From the NCBI GenBank assembly GCA_944381635.1, contig CALWLY010000009.1, positions 1 to 64,000 of the forward strand: a stretch of 64,000 nucleotides of DNA, given 5' to 3'. The notes beneath the pieces are model-generated. The model did no database searches, was not told the DNA's origin, and worked only from the letters and a program-made list of their open reading frames with translations. Origin of the DNA: an uncultured Lachnospiraceae bacterium (lineage in GTDB: Bacteria > Bacillota > Clostridia > Lachnospirales > Lachnospiraceae). Made by a program: the position numbers and the translations under genes. Below, piece after piece: positions 1 to 9,185 of this stretch; positions within the stretch are counted from its first letter, which is position 1, and each line of letters begins with the position of its first letter.

Positions 1-39
1 AAGCTGTTTTTATAAAATGAGCATCAAAAGAGGGGCATA

Positions 40-68
40 TCGCATGAGAGATTTATTCTCTCATGCGA
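40..68. other. hairpin, 12-bp stem
   Basis: A perfect 12-bp inverted repeat (40-51 with 57-68, loop of five bases) is flanked by a further GGGGC/GCCCC pair, so the whole structure could be longer. It lies beyond the pgi terminator and no gene is visible between it and the window edge. It may end a transcript from outside the window; role unassigned. Confidence 0.4.
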
Positions 69-84
69 CAGCCCCATAAAAAAT

Positions 85-120
85 TGCCGGGAAATCAGGA
101 TTTTCTCTGATTTCCCGGCA
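85..120 (-). terminator. rho-independent terminator of pgi
   Basis: A perfect 14-bp stem (85-98 with 107-120, 8-base loop) is followed on the minus strand by a T-rich run. It lies about 120 bases after the pgi stop codon and in the right orientation to end that transcript. Confidence 0.8.
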
Positions 121-239
121 TTCCCTGAGACTTCCTTTCAAACCGTGTTTCACACTTGTTTTCAGTACTTTTATTCAGGATAATCCTTCATTGGTGATAC
201 CAATATCTCTGTTTTATAAAAAATACTCACAGACAAATT

Positions 240-1589
240 TTACAGTCTCTTTAACAGTTCTTCTCTCTGTGCTTCAAAGCCCGGTTTTCCAAGCAGAGCA
301 AACATGTTCTTCTTATAGCTTTCCACACCCGGCTGGTTGAACGGATTTACGCCTAACAGATATCCGCTTACACCGCATGCAAATTCGAAGAAATAGAACA
401 GCTGTCCTAAATAAAATTCATTTACTTCCGGAACGTTAACCATAAGGTTGGGAACCTGTCCGTCTGTATGAGCCAGAATGGTTCCGTTCATAGCACTCTT
501 GTTTACAAAATCCACAGTCTTTCCTGCCAGATAGTTCAGTCCGTCCAGGTCAACTTTTTCTTCTCCGATTACGATTTCTTCGCGGGAAGTTTCGATGTTG
601 ATGACTGTCTCAAACATATTTCTTGCGCCATCCTGAATAAACTGTCCCATAGAGTGAAGGTCTGTAGTCAGATCCACACTTGCGGGGAAAATACCTTTCT
701 GGTCTTTTCCTTCGCTTTCACCGTACAGCTGTTTCCACCACTCAGATACATAATGTACGCTGGGCTCATAGTTTGCCAGAATTTCAATCTGTTTTCCTTT
801 TCTTAACAGAATGTTTCTCAGTGCCGCATATTTTAACGCATCGTTTTCTTCGAAAGGAGCTTCCATTGCCATTTTGCGTCCGCTGGCAGCACCTTCCATC
901 AGTTTATCGATATCTGCACCGCTTACTGCGATAGGAAGCAGCCCTACAGCAGTCAGAACAGAGAAACGTCCTCCTACATCATCCGGAACTACAAAGGTTT
1001 CATAGCCTTCTTCGTCCGCAACTTTCTTTAAAGAACCTCTTGCCTTATCTGTTGTAGCATAGATTCTCTTTGCAGCCTCTTCCTTGCCGTATTTTTTCTC
1101 CAGCATTTCTTTAAATACACGGAATGCAATAGCCGGTTCTGTAGTTGTACCGGATTTTGAAATCATATTGATGGAAAAATCTCTGTCGCCGATTACATCC
1201 ATAAGATGTCTGATATAAGTAGAGCTGATGGAATTTCCCACAAAATAAATTTCCGGAGTTTTGCGGATTTCCTCGCTTACAATGTTATAGAAGCTGTGTC
1301 TTAAAAATTCAATCGCTGCTCTTGCGCCAAGGTAAGAACCGCCGATACCGATTACTACCAGAACTTCGGAATCGTTCTGAATTTTCTCAGCTGCCTTTTT
1401 GATTCTTGCAAATTCGTCTTTATCGTATTCTACCGGCAGGTCAATCCATCCTAAAAAGTCATTGCCTGCTCCTGTTTTGCTTACCAGAACTTCTTTGGCA
1501 TCCAGTGCCAGTTTTTTCATAAATTCTACTTCATGATCAGCTACAAAAGGAGCTGCTTTGGAATAGTCAAATGTCACTTTACTGCTCAT
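240..1589 (-). CDS. pgi: glucose-6-phosphate isomerase
   Basis: Cytosolic glycolytic enzyme that interconverts glucose-6-phosphate and fructose-6-phosphate. The 449-residue product has the SIS-type sugar-phosphate motif GIGGSYLGA at residues 81-89 and the PGI signature [16 protein letters not shown] at about 412-427, and its length is normal for the short Firmicutes Pgi. An in-frame upstream extension exists, but the ATG at 1587-1589 was chosen because AAGGAGG sits at the right distance before it. It is monocistronic, with its own promoter at 1672-1700 and a terminator at 85-120. It connects the fructokinase product at 55-56 kb to glycolysis. Confidence 0.97.
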   Translation of the reverse strand: MSSKVTFDYSKAAPFVADHEVEFMKKLALDAKEVLVSKTGAGNDFLGWIDLPVEYDKDEFARIKKAAEKIQNDSEVLVVIGIGGSYLGARAAIEFLRHSFYNIVSEEIRKTPEIYFVGNSISSTYIRHLMDVIGDRDFSINMISKSGTTTEPAIAFRVFKEMLEKKYGKEEAAKRIYATTDKARGSLKKVADEEGYETFVVPDDVGGRFSVLTAVGLLPIAVSGADIDKLMEGAASGRKMAMEAPFEENDALKYAALRNILLRKGKQIEILANYEPSVHYVSEWWKQLYGESEGKDQKGIFPASVDLTTDLHSMGQFIQDGARNMFETVINIETSREEIVIGEEKVDLDGLNYLAGKTVDFVNKSAMNGTILAHTDGQVPNLMVNVPEVNEFYLGQLFYFFEFACGVSGYLLGVNPFNQPGVESYKKNMFALLGKPGFEAQREELLKRL

Positions 1590-1671
1590 GGTCAAATCCT
1601 CCTTAAGGTGTTGCAGAAAGAAAGGTTTTTCCTTCCTCTGCCTTTGTATTAAAACCCTTATAACACCCATA

Positions 1672-1700
1672 AGTGTAGCAAACATACAGGGCTTTTTCAA
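1672..1700 (-). promoter_or_regulatory. sigma-A promoter of pgi
   Basis: On the minus strand TTGAAA (1695-1700) and TACACT (1672-1677) are separated by exactly 17 bases. The -35 box overlaps the stop codon of the upstream membrane-protein gene, so pgi can be transcribed independently of it. Confidence 0.65.
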
Positions 1701-2479
1701 GCCAAAAATTCCCTCAAAAGCGCTTCCAGTTCCTTTTCCTGAGCGGTATTATACAGATTTTCTTCTGTTCTTGTCTCCACCGGATAATCCCCTCCGGCAA
1801 TTTTATAATCCGGAATTTCCGGAACGCTTTCCGCCTCTGTTTCCGCAGCCTCTGCAAGACTGCGCGTCTCCTGGACATATTCGCCCGGTTTCTTTGCAGT
1901 CTTGCCTGCCTCCTGTTTTCCGGAATCTTTCTCATCCGGAAATCTTCTCTCAAAATCAGCGGCTTCCTCCACCCGTCCCGCAAAACGGTTTTCCAGAAAG
2001 TCTATCAGGTTTGTTTTTAAAATTTTCTTTCTCCCATTAAAATTTACGAGACCGGAGACGGCAAAATACACATAAAGTCCCCCTGCCGCCATAAAATAAA
2101 ACGGAAGCACATCATAAAGGCCCGCCCCCTGCGCAAGACTGATGCATGCCGCGCTTCCGGCTGCAAACACAGAAAGCAGCAGGAACTGACCTGAAATCTG
2201 GGAGAGTGTTTCCAACCTGAAAGGTCCTATTTTCATTTTCTGTATAAATTTATCCGTAAAAATCGGTACATTTACGGCTCCGTCATTTAAGCGGTAGCAG
2301 CTTGCAAACTTATGTTTAAACTGCTTTAAGAGCCGGTTATCTGTGGCAGACATATTCTCTGTTTCCCGGATCAGAGACTGCAAAAGCACTCCCGTCACTA
2401 TCTTGCATATTATACTTAACAGCAACAGTAATATCATCATGCCGGTAAGAAATCGGTGCTCCAAAATTGTTTCAAACAT
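1697..2479 (-). CDS. membrane protein of unknown function
   Basis: 260 residues. I do not recognise the family. Visible parts: a membrane segment at about 12-34, a soluble stretch of about 60 residues, two further membrane segments at about 98-117 and 124-147, then a long acidic, Glu/Pro-rich and probably disordered cytoplasmic tail (about 166-260). The start at 2479 is preferred over an upstream in-frame ATG because AAAGGAG precedes it. It lies just upstream of pgi, whose promoter overlaps its end. No motif suggests an enzyme; a membrane scaffold is possible but unproven. Confidence 0.6.
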   Translation of the reverse strand: MFETILEHRFLTGMMILLLLLSIICKIVTGVLLQSLIRETENMSATDNRLLKQFKHKFASCYRLNDGAVNVPIFTDKFIQKMKIGPFRLETLSQISGQFLLLSVFAAGSAACISLAQGAGLYDVLPFYFMAAGGLYVYFAVSGLVNFNGRKKILKTNLIDFLENRFAGRVEEAADFERRFPDEKDSGKQEAGKTAKKPGEYVQETRSLAEAAETEAESVPEIPDYKIAGGDYPVETRTEENLYNTAQEKELEALLREFLA

Positions 2480-2603
2480 ATGCGTCTCCTTTCTTTCTGG
2501 CACGTTTCTTACTTGTCCCTATTATAAAAAAAGAAAACTTGGTTCACAATAGGATTACACCCTGAAAGCATCTTGGAATTTCGCGCGGATTTTCCATGAA
2601 ATA

Positions 2604-2633
2604 CTGGCAAGCCCCTTTTTTATCTGCTATAAT
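2604..2633 (+). promoter_or_regulatory. probable promoter of TSCPD-murG
   Basis: A perfect TATAAT at 2628-2633 is preceded by CTGGCA at 2604-2609 with an 18-base spacer. It lies about 40 bases upstream of the TSCPD gene start and would drive both plus-strand genes. Confidence 0.5.
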
Positions 2634-2674
2634 CGTTTACAAAGTCAAAAGATAAGAAAAAAGGAGGAACAACC

Positions 2675-2920
2675 ATGGTATACAGAACACATGGAACCTG
2701 TTCCAGCGCCATACAGATTGAAATGGACGGAGACATCGTTCGCTCTGTTTCCTTCACCGGCGGCTGTAACGGAAATTTAAAAGGAATTGCGAGTCTGGTT
2801 AAAGATATGCCCGCAGAAGAAGTTGTGAAACGTCTGAAAGGAATTCGGTGCGGATTCAAATCCACATCCTGCCCGGATCAGCTGGCTTTGGCCCTGGAAG
2901 AATATCTCCAGAATAAATAA
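2675..2920 (+). CDS. TSCPD domain protein (TIGR03905 type)
   Basis: An 81-residue protein made of a single TSCPD domain, named after the motif TSCPDQLA near residue 68. A second cysteine element, GGCNGN, lies near residue 28-33. The same fold is found at the C-terminus of some B12-dependent ribonucleotide reductases, where cysteines may bind metal; the stand-alone protein has no established function. AAAGGAGG precedes the ATG. It is 30 bases upstream of murG on the same strand, so the two are probably co-transcribed, though no functional link is known. Confidence 0.85.
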   Translation: MVYRTHGTCSSAIQIEMDGDIVRSVSFTGGCNGNLKGIASLVKDMPAEEVVKRLKGIRCGFKSTSCPDQLALALEEYLQNK

Positions 2921-2950
2921 ACGCAAAATAATTACAGGGGGCATAAAATC

Positions 2951-4030
2951 ATGTCTAAAAAAATCGTCCTGACCGGCGGAGGAACAGCCGGGCATATTAC
3001 GCCGAACATCGCTCTGCTTCCCCGCTTAAGGCAGCTGGGATATGAAATTTCCTATATCGGTTCCTATGAAGGTATGGAAAAAAGACTGCTTGAGGATTTT
3101 GACGTACCGTACTATGGAATTGCTACCGGTAAGTTTCGCCGGTATTTCGATTTAAAAAACTTTACGGATCCTTTCCGCGTCCTAAAAGGCTACGGAGAGG
3201 CCCGCAAAATTCTCAAGGAAATAAAACCGGATATTGTATTTTCAAAAGGCGGTTTCGTGGCAGTTCCTGTCGTGAAAGCAGCCGCTTCCCTGAAAATTCC
3301 CTGCGTTATCCATGAATCCGATATGACACCGGGCCTGGCAAACAAACTTTGTATTCCTTCCGCCAGAAAGGTGTGCTGCAATTTTCCGGAAACTATGACA
3401 ACACTCCCTCCGGAAAAAGCGATTCTCACAGGTTCGCCCATCCGCGAGGAGCTGGCAAAAGGTAATAAACTGGCCGCTTTAGACTTATGCGGCTTTACTG
3501 CCTCCAAACCGGTTCTTATGGTCATCGGCGGTTCTCTGGGCGCAGCTTCCATCAATCAGACTGTAAGAGAAGCTCTCCCTAAATTGCTGGACGATTTCCA
3601 GATCGTTCATATCTGCGGACGTGAGAAAATGGATAATCTTCTTTTAAACCAGCCAGGCTATAAACAGTTTGAATACTTAAAAGCTGAATTGAAAGATATT
3701 TTTGCCCTTGCAGATATTGTTGTATCCCGCGCCGGAGCCAATGCCATCTGCGAACTTCTGGCTTTGAAAAAGCCTAACATCCTGATTCCTCTTTCCTCTA
3801 AAAGCAGCAGAGGAGACCAGGTGCTGAATGCAAAGTCCTTTGAATCTCAGGGCTTTAGCATTGTCATCGATGAAGACTATCTCTCCCCGGATCTTCTGGT
3901 GGAAAAAGTCCATGAGCTGTATTTCACACGGCAGACTTATATTGATGCCATGAATAAGAGCCAGCAGACTAACTCCATCGCCATTATCACCGGAATTCTG
4001 GAAGAGATCGTAAACGAAGGAAAGGCATAA
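2951..4030 (+). CDS. murG: UDP-GlcNAc:lipid I GlcNAc transferase MurG
   Basis: Peripheral membrane GT28 enzyme that adds GlcNAc to lipid I to form lipid II, the last cytoplasmic step of peptidoglycan precursor synthesis. The 359-residue product has the glycine-rich loop GGGTAGHITPN at 9-19, the second glycine loop GGSLGAASIN near 195 and the UDP-binding segment SRAGANAICELL near 260. The length is normal. The gene lies outside a division and cell wall cluster, paired instead with the small TSCPD gene; such an isolated murG is common in Lachnospiraceae. A strong bidirectional terminator follows at 4056-4096. Confidence 0.93.
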   Translation: MSKKIVLTGGGTAGHITPNIALLPRLRQLGYEISYIGSYEGMEKRLLEDFDVPYYGIATGKFRRYFDLKNFTDPFRVLKGYGEARKILKEIKPDIVFSKGGFVAVPVVKAAASLKIPCVIHESDMTPGLANKLCIPSARKVCCNFPETMTTLPPEKAILTGSPIREELAKGNKLAALDLCGFTASKPVLMVIGGSLGAASINQTVREALPKLLDDFQIVHICGREKMDNLLLNQPGYKQFEYLKAELKDIFALADIVVSRAGANAICELLALKKPNILIPLSSKSSRGDQVLNAKSFESQGFSIVIDEDYLSPDLLVEKVHELYFTRQTYIDAMNKSQQTNSIAIITGILEEIVNEGKA

Positions 4031-4055
4031 AATCGTAAACAAAAAGGTATAAAAG

Positions 4056-4096
4056 ACGGATGGGAAGGCCAAAACACAAAAGGCCTTCCCATCCGT
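4056..4096. terminator. bidirectional terminator between murG and the DUF523 gene
   Basis: A 15-bp perfect stem (4056-4070 with 4082-4096, 11-base A-rich loop) has T-rich sequence on the plus side and A-rich sequence on the other. It can terminate the convergent murG and DUF523 transcripts. Confidence 0.85.
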
Positions 4097-4111
4097 TTTC
4101 TTTGCTCACTG

Positions 4112-4561
4112 TCAGCTTTCCGTCCGGCTGCTCACAAACTCTTCCACATCCATGCAGGCTATACCGGCTTCTTTCAGTTTCCTTACAAAAATACCGTTGC
4201 CGGGAATCTTCTGTCCGGTAAAACTGCCGTCATAGATGATTCCTTTTCCGCAGCTTGGGCTTCTGGACTGTAAAATAACAAGGCGAACACCGGCATCTTT
4301 TATTTTTTTCAGTTCTTTCTCCGCTCCCAGACAAAAAGCCTCGGTCACATCCTGCCCTTCCCGGTTTATGACTTTTCCCTCTGTGATTTCACAGCTGATT
4401 CTGGGAACCGGCAGTCCTCCGGAGACCTCGGGACAGACTTTCACATAGTCTTTTCCTTCCAGAAACTCCATCAGCTTTTCATGGTAATTGTTTCCGCCGT
4501 TGTATTTGCAGTTGACGCCGCAAAGACAGGCGCTGACCGCATATTCTATCGACTTTTTCAT
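4112..4561 (-). CDS. DUF523 domain protein
   Basis: A 149-residue cytosolic protein with the DUF523 pattern: ACLCGVNCKYNG near the N-terminus, CPEVSGGLPVPR at about residue 44 and SRSPSCGKG near 107. The conserved cysteines suggest a metal or iron-sulfur site; the biochemical role of DUF523 is not settled. It starts 10 bases after the HIT gene, so the two form an operon. The ATG is preceded by AAGGGA. Confidence 0.85.
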   Translation of the reverse strand: MKKSIEYAVSACLCGVNCKYNGGNNYHEKLMEFLEGKDYVKVCPEVSGGLPVPRISCEITEGKVINREGQDVTEAFCLGAEKELKKIKDAGVRLVILQSRSPSCGKGIIYDGSFTGQKIPGNGIFVRKLKEAGIACMDVEEFVSSRTES

Positions 4562-4571
4562 CCCGCTTCCC

Positions 4572-4982
4572 TTATTCGCAGATTTCTTTTCTTACTTCCT
4601 CAAGTTCCTCTGAAGAAGGATTTCCCGGTTTCCAGTTGATATTCTGTCCGTCTTCCTTATATCTGGGAATCAAATGCATATGGAAATGAAATACCGTCTG
4701 ACCTGCACATTCTCCATTGTTCTGCACCAGATTAAATCCATCGCAGTGAAGCTTTTCTGTCATATGTTTTGCCATTTTTTTTGCAAGCTTCATTACATCC
4801 CCGCAGGCCTCTTCCGGAAGTTCATAAAGGTTTGCATAGTGATCTTTAGGAAGAATTAAAGCATGTCCCTTTGCTGCCGGTCCCAAATCCAGTATTACAC
4901 GATATTTTTCATCCTCATACAACGTTTTGGACGGAATCTCCCCGTTTGCAATTTTACAGAAAATACAATTATCGTTCTTCAT
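4572..4982 (-). CDS. HIT family nucleotide-binding hydrolase
   Basis: A 136-residue histidine-triad protein of the HinT/Hit branch, typically a nucleoside phosphoramidate or dinucleotide hydrolase. The active-site triad HFHMH is at residues 99-103, and an N-terminal CxxC (6-9) together with histidines may hold zinc, as in many bacterial members. GGAGAGAGG precedes the start codon. It is the first gene of a two-gene operon with the DUF523 gene. Substrate cannot be read from the sequence. Confidence 0.92.
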   Translation of the reverse strand: MKNDNCIFCKIANGEIPSKTLYEDEKYRVILDLGPAAKGHALILPKDHYANLYELPEEACGDVMKLAKKMAKHMTEKLHCDGFNLVQNNGECAGQTVFHFHMHLIPRYKEDGQNINWKPGNPSSEELEEVRKEICE

Positions 4983-5106
4983 TTCCTCTCTCCTGTCTGC
5001 CTTACAGGCCTTATTTTATCTTTGCAGGCTGAGTCTGTCTGCGTATTTTGGCCAAACCAGCCCTCTTATCCTGTCATTTATTTTAAATCCTGCCTTACTG
5101 ATGTCC

Positions 5107-5775
5107 TTATTCCTGCCATGCGCCAAAGGTTTCTGTGTTCCCTGCCTTTTTTTCCTTCAAAGTAAGACAAAGCAAAAAAGCAAGCAGAAAACCACTGATG
5201 AGTCCTCCCACATGAGCGGCATTATTTACCTGCGCGCTGTTAAAACCGGAATAAAGAGAAAACACAACCATAAGAACCATTCTCTGAATGGAAATCTGTA
5301 CAGCTTTCCCTCTTCGAACCAGTACAAGGAATAAAAGTCCTCCTACAAGTCCGAATACCGCCCCGCTGGCACCGATGGAATTGTAATAGCTTCCTGTCAT
5401 CACCTCATAGGCCGCAGAAAGCAGATTTCCACAGATACCGGACACAAAAAAGAGAAGCAGAAACCGCACTTTTCCGATGGATTTCTCCACGATCTCACCG
5501 CACAGATATAAAAGAAGCATATTGTTCAGCAGATGTTCCATATCCGCATGCAGAAACATGGACGTCACAAGACGATAATATTCATGGTTCGTAATCAGAT
5601 ACAGAACACTGAAAGATCCCTCATCATAAAAAAACTCTCCCCATGCAGAAGGAATACAGAGAAAAAATACGATGACATTCACCGCAGTCAATACGATGCT
5701 GCAGACTGCCGGCTCTTTTTCCTGCCGACGCCTGGCTGTGAATTCCCCCTGCTGCCGTACGTAATGTTCTTCCAT
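5107..5775 (-). CDS. rhomboid family intramembrane serine protease
   Basis: A 222-residue multi-pass membrane protein. The catalytic serine is in the GASG motif (Ser137) and the partner histidine in AHVGG (His188); the HADMEHLLNN element at about 77-86 is the usual conserved histidine/asparagine region of loop and TM2. Rhomboids cleave membrane-spanning substrates within the bilayer. ATG at 5773-5775 follows AGGAGG and was preferred over an upstream in-frame ATG. It has its own promoter at 5798-5826. Substrate unknown; no protein-export neighbours. Confidence 0.93.
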   Translation of the reverse strand: MEEHYVRQQGEFTARRRQEKEPAVCSIVLTAVNVIVFFLCIPSAWGEFFYDEGSFSVLYLITNHEYYRLVTSMFLHADMEHLLNNMLLLYLCGEIVEKSIGKVRFLLLFFVSGICGNLLSAAYEVMTGSYYNSIGASGAVFGLVGGLLFLVLVRRGKAVQISIQRMVLMVVFSLYSGFNSAQVNNAAHVGGLISGFLLAFLLCLTLKEKKAGNTETFGAWQE

Positions 5776-5797
5776 AAAGCAGCCTCCTATCAAAAAA

Positions 5798-5826
5798 ATG
5801 GTAACACTTTCCCTCTGCAGTGTCAA
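5798..5826 (-). promoter_or_regulatory. promoter of the rhomboid gene
   Basis: TTGACA (5821-5826, minus strand) is followed after 17 bases by TACCAT (5798-5803). It lies in the 72-base gap between the glycosidase-like gene and the rhomboid gene, so the latter need not depend on readthrough. Confidence 0.6.
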
Positions 5827-5847
5827 CGTCAGATGCGTTATAGTACA

Positions 5848-8800
5848 TTACACCGGATCTTTCAAAGCGCTCACTTTCCCGTCTGGAGAAATTGTAAAAA
5901 TGTGCATACATCCTCTGCTGATCCTTACAGGATATTCTCTGCTGCCCACAAACAGCCGCGCGGATGCCTCATCTTTTTTTGCAGAATACCAGTCCGTATT
6001 GATTGCATAAATGTCCCGGTATCCGTCCTCTCTGTCATAAATAGCCGTCTCCACCGTATCTTCCGAAATCAGCACTCCCTTTTCCTTCTGCATATTAATC
6101 TCTCTCTGACCAAGCATTTGCAGCATATCCTCGTATACTCCGCGTACAGAAGGATGTGCCGGATATTCTGCTGCATTTACAAAATACACAAAACCTTTTC
6201 CAAGATTTCTTTTCAAAAGCAATGGTCTCTCCTTCTTATCCGTATCATCAAAGTATGTTTTTACAATCTCTGTCCCTTCGGCAATTGTTATGATACCTAT
6301 CGTCGGTTTTCCTTCCTTCTTTTCCGAAAAACCTTTCAGGGATATGCCGGTTAGTTCTGAAGCATCTATAGGATGCGGAGTCCCCCAAAGGACTTCTTCT
6401 CTGTCGGTATCGGTAAACAAGTGAGGCCAGCCAAGAAGAAGCACTCCCCCATTTTTTACATACGTCTTTAAGCGTTCCAACTGCCCTTCATCTGCGGTAT
6501 TCCATCCAAGAAAAGCCATTGCACCATAATGCCTCATTTTTTCCTCATCAGCTTCTATGGGTAAAATATCCACTGTTCCGTAAGGCGTTCTTGTATAATA
6601 TCCCTGAGGAGCATTGGGGCATGGATGCCGATAAATAGCGTCTAATACGCTGTCCGGATAAAACACCTTTATTAAATCCCAACTTTCCTCTGGAGTGTCA
6701 AATTTCCATTTTTCCCCTTCCTGCGCCCAAATTTCTCTGCGGCAAAAGCACGCCCATCCATCATATGCCCCATGCAGCAGCGCAATTCCGCGATGCATAC
6801 TTCCTTTCCTGGAATGTGTTTTTACAAAACGTACAAAATTACGTTCTATTTCTCCATGGCGGCGGCAAGGCAGGCTAAATCTGTCCAGAACAGCAAACAT
6901 CTCCTCCATACGGTATAATCCTTCTTCCGTATTGATGTGATGAACCCCCTGCAAATAACATACAAAAAGAGCCAGCTGATAACGGCGGTATCTCTCCTCT
7001 GTATCATGCGGTGTTGTTCCCCACTGCACCGCTAAATGAGCGCCAAAACGATCTCTGTCATAAGCAAAACTTGCTCCTCGAAGAGCCGCCAATACTACCT
7101 CCAATGGTCCGTACATCAATTCTGCACTGCACAGAGAAATACCTGCCTGAAAAAAATACTTGAATAAAGTGGAAGGACCTGAATGGCGAGATGCTCCCTT
7201 TAAAATAATAGATGCATTTTTTACAAACTGTTCCGCAGCTTCCTTCATATCACGCGGCATTACAGAGTTAAAACCGATATAAGTCTCCCCTTTGTAATAC
7301 TCAATGGGAATCGGGTACCGGCAATCCTTGTTATTGGAAATTCTGTTGCTCAGCTCCATATAAAAAATATCATTGGTAGGATGGCGTCTCTGTACCCAAT
7401 AATACATAAGACCATCCCGCTCATGTCCCTGATGTCCAAGATAAAATGGGCCTGCTAACATTTCAGAAGCAGGGTTGGCATTGATACCGGGCAGTTCTCT
7501 TCCATCAATAATATGACAATAAAAAAGATTCAGTCCCTGACACAGTTCCCTTACCCGATGCCAGAACGCCTCGTTGCACTCCCTCGTTCCGGTCCAACGA
7601 TATACCGGACGAAAGGTTAGCATATTTCCCAAATTATTTTCCAGATACCAGATAAGAAAATCCTCCAGTTCTCCGATTTCCTGAGGAATATAAATAGCGT
7701 CCCCGCTTCCTGCCAATACGCCGTCTTCTTCCCTTTCCACAATTTTTTCTATTCGCGCAGATTCTGTGTATCCTTCTGCCGATACAGAAATGCTCGCTTC
7801 GCCTGCCTCATTTAATGGCTTCATCCTTAAAATATGAAGCCCCGGTTCCTTGCAGTAAAGACTCCTTTCTCCTTCCAGTCCCTCTGAAAAAATGGTTATC
7901 CGGATATCCGGTGCATATGTTTTTAACAAGATACCAAACTCTTTTCTATCAACAATTTCCGGACACCAGGCAATACGCACAGGTGCTTTTTTTTCTGCAA
8001 GAATGGAAATCTGCTGAATTTGAAAAGGAAGCGGGTGGAAATAGTCTGAAACATTTTCTATTTCTATTAAATTTTCCCCATCTTTTACGCTGCCTGCCGG
8101 AAGTTCTATCTCACTCTCGGATCCCCGATAACAGCGCTGAAAAAAAGCAAATTCCGGAAGATTTTTCCCATTTACCGTAATTTGTAAATCCATCCACTCT
8201 TTGTGAGACAAATTCTCCCCATACCAGTTAAAACACTCATGGTATCTGTTAGCAGGTTCTAAGGGAGGCAGGATATTAAAGCCAGCATCATTTTTCAGCT
8301 CCGGATCTTCCAGAAAAAGAACCCCTTCTGCCTTATCTAACTCAATGGTTACCAATACGGCAGCCGTCTCCTCTCCAAGAGGCACTGCGCAGGAAAATTC
8401 ACTCCAGTCATAACTGCCTTCCGGGAATTCCATGCAGACAGCCTCTATTGGCTCCGCACTGATATCTCGCGGATCAATGCCTTCTTTTTTGGCAAAACAC
8501 TCAAACTTTATTCTGGCCATTCCCGCTTTTCCGGAATCTGTTCCGTCCGTTCTCTCTTCTTCTTTCCAAAGTTTCAGATTTACTGCTCTGGCAAGGCATT
8601 TAAAATACCATGTTTCGCTTCCCTCCGGTACCGGATACTGTGTATTGATTTTGGGTGGACAGACAATCTTATAATATGCCCGTCTGGGCCATTCTTCCCC
8701 ATTTGCCTGAATCTTCAGACAAAACTGAGAATGGTGTGTGTCTGTGGAAAGAGAGTCATTAATATCCCTATATAAATAAGGAATCCCACCTTCATACATC

Positions 8801-8964
8801 CATGAAGGATGCAGACCTACATCTCCGCGGATACGAAACTTTAAGCGATAATCCTCTGCTCTTCCCTCCAAAAAAGACTTAGTATTAAAAGAAACAGAAG
8901 CCTTCTCATTTTGTTTTATGACCTCTTCTTTTCTCCAAATAATATGCTGCTCTAAAAATGCCAT
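5848..8964 (-). CDS. putative glycoside hydrolase-like protein, unclassified
   Basis: 1038 residues with no signal peptide, so probably cytoplasmic. I do not recognise a named family. The N-terminal 350 residues look beta-rich (carbohydrate-binding or jelly-roll type). The middle, about 400-800, looks like a TIM-barrel region rich in Trp, Tyr and acidic residues. Around 800-900 a segment resembles the class I glutamine-amidotransferase-like trimerisation domain of GH42-type beta-galactosidases (NGGVLLLGWPHLF). ATG at 8962-8964 was chosen because GGGAGG precedes it; a start 15 codons upstream lacks such a site. It stands alone with no transporter or regulator beside it. Other possibility: a sugar-acting enzyme of an unnamed GH family. 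Confidence 0.6.
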   Translation of the reverse strand: MAFLEQHIIWRKEEVIKQNEKASVSFNTKSFLEGRAEDYRLKFRIRGDVGLHPSWMYEGGIPYLYRDINDSLSTDTHHSQFCLKIQANGEEWPRRAYYKIVCPPKINTQYPVPEGSETWYFKCLARAVNLKLWKEEERTDGTDSGKAGMARIKFECFAKKEGIDPRDISAEPIEAVCMEFPEGSYDWSEFSCAVPLGEETAAVLVTIELDKAEGVLFLEDPELKNDAGFNILPPLEPANRYHECFNWYGENLSHKEWMDLQITVNGKNLPEFAFFQRCYRGSESEIELPAGSVKDGENLIEIENVSDYFHPLPFQIQQISILAEKKAPVRIAWCPEIVDRKEFGILLKTYAPDIRITIFSEGLEGERSLYCKEPGLHILRMKPLNEAGEASISVSAEGYTESARIEKIVEREEDGVLAGSGDAIYIPQEIGELEDFLIWYLENNLGNMLTFRPVYRWTGTRECNEAFWHRVRELCQGLNLFYCHIIDGRELPGINANPASEMLAGPFYLGHQGHERDGLMYYWVQRRHPTNDIFYMELSNRISNNKDCRYPIPIEYYKGETYIGFNSVMPRDMKEAAEQFVKNASIILKGASRHSGPSTLFKYFFQAGISLCSAELMYGPLEVVLAALRGASFAYDRDRFGAHLAVQWGTTPHDTEERYRRYQLALFVCYLQGVHHINTEEGLYRMEEMFAVLDRFSLPCRRHGEIERNFVRFVKTHSRKGSMHRGIALLHGAYDGWACFCRREIWAQEGEKWKFDTPEESWDLIKVFYPDSVLDAIYRHPCPNAPQGYYTRTPYGTVDILPIEADEEKMRHYGAMAFLGWNTADEGQLERLKTYVKNGGVLLLGWPHLFTDTDREEVLWGTPHPIDASELTGISLKGFSEKKEGKPTIGIITIAEGTEIVKTYFDDTDKKERPLLLKRNLGKGFVYFVNAAEYPAHPSVRGVYEDMLQMLGQREINMQKEKGVLISEDTVETAIYDREDGYRDIYAINTDWYSAKKDEASARLFVGSREYPVRISRGCMHIFTISPDGKVSALKDPV

Positions 8965-9185
8965 TTGACGCTTCCTCCCACAACCACTTCCATGATCAGA
9001 TAGTTTCATAAATAACTTTTTATTTTATTTTTTCTGTGTTATCTTTATTTTCTTCTGCTTTTTCCTTTTTTTCAACAAAGATTATTCTCTTTTACTCTGA
9101 TTCTTCTGAAAACCCCTCTCTGAAAAGTGATAGTTTCTTCGAAATGTATTTAAATTCTTTTTTACTGCTCAAATATCAGGCAAAA
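8965..9185. other. AT-rich intergenic gap
   Basis: About 220 bases, strongly pyrimidine-rich on the plus strand, between the FHA gene and the glycosidase-like gene. I see no convincing terminator stem or promoter here, so it is unclear whether the latter gene is read from the pilus operon or from its own start. Confidence 0.4.
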
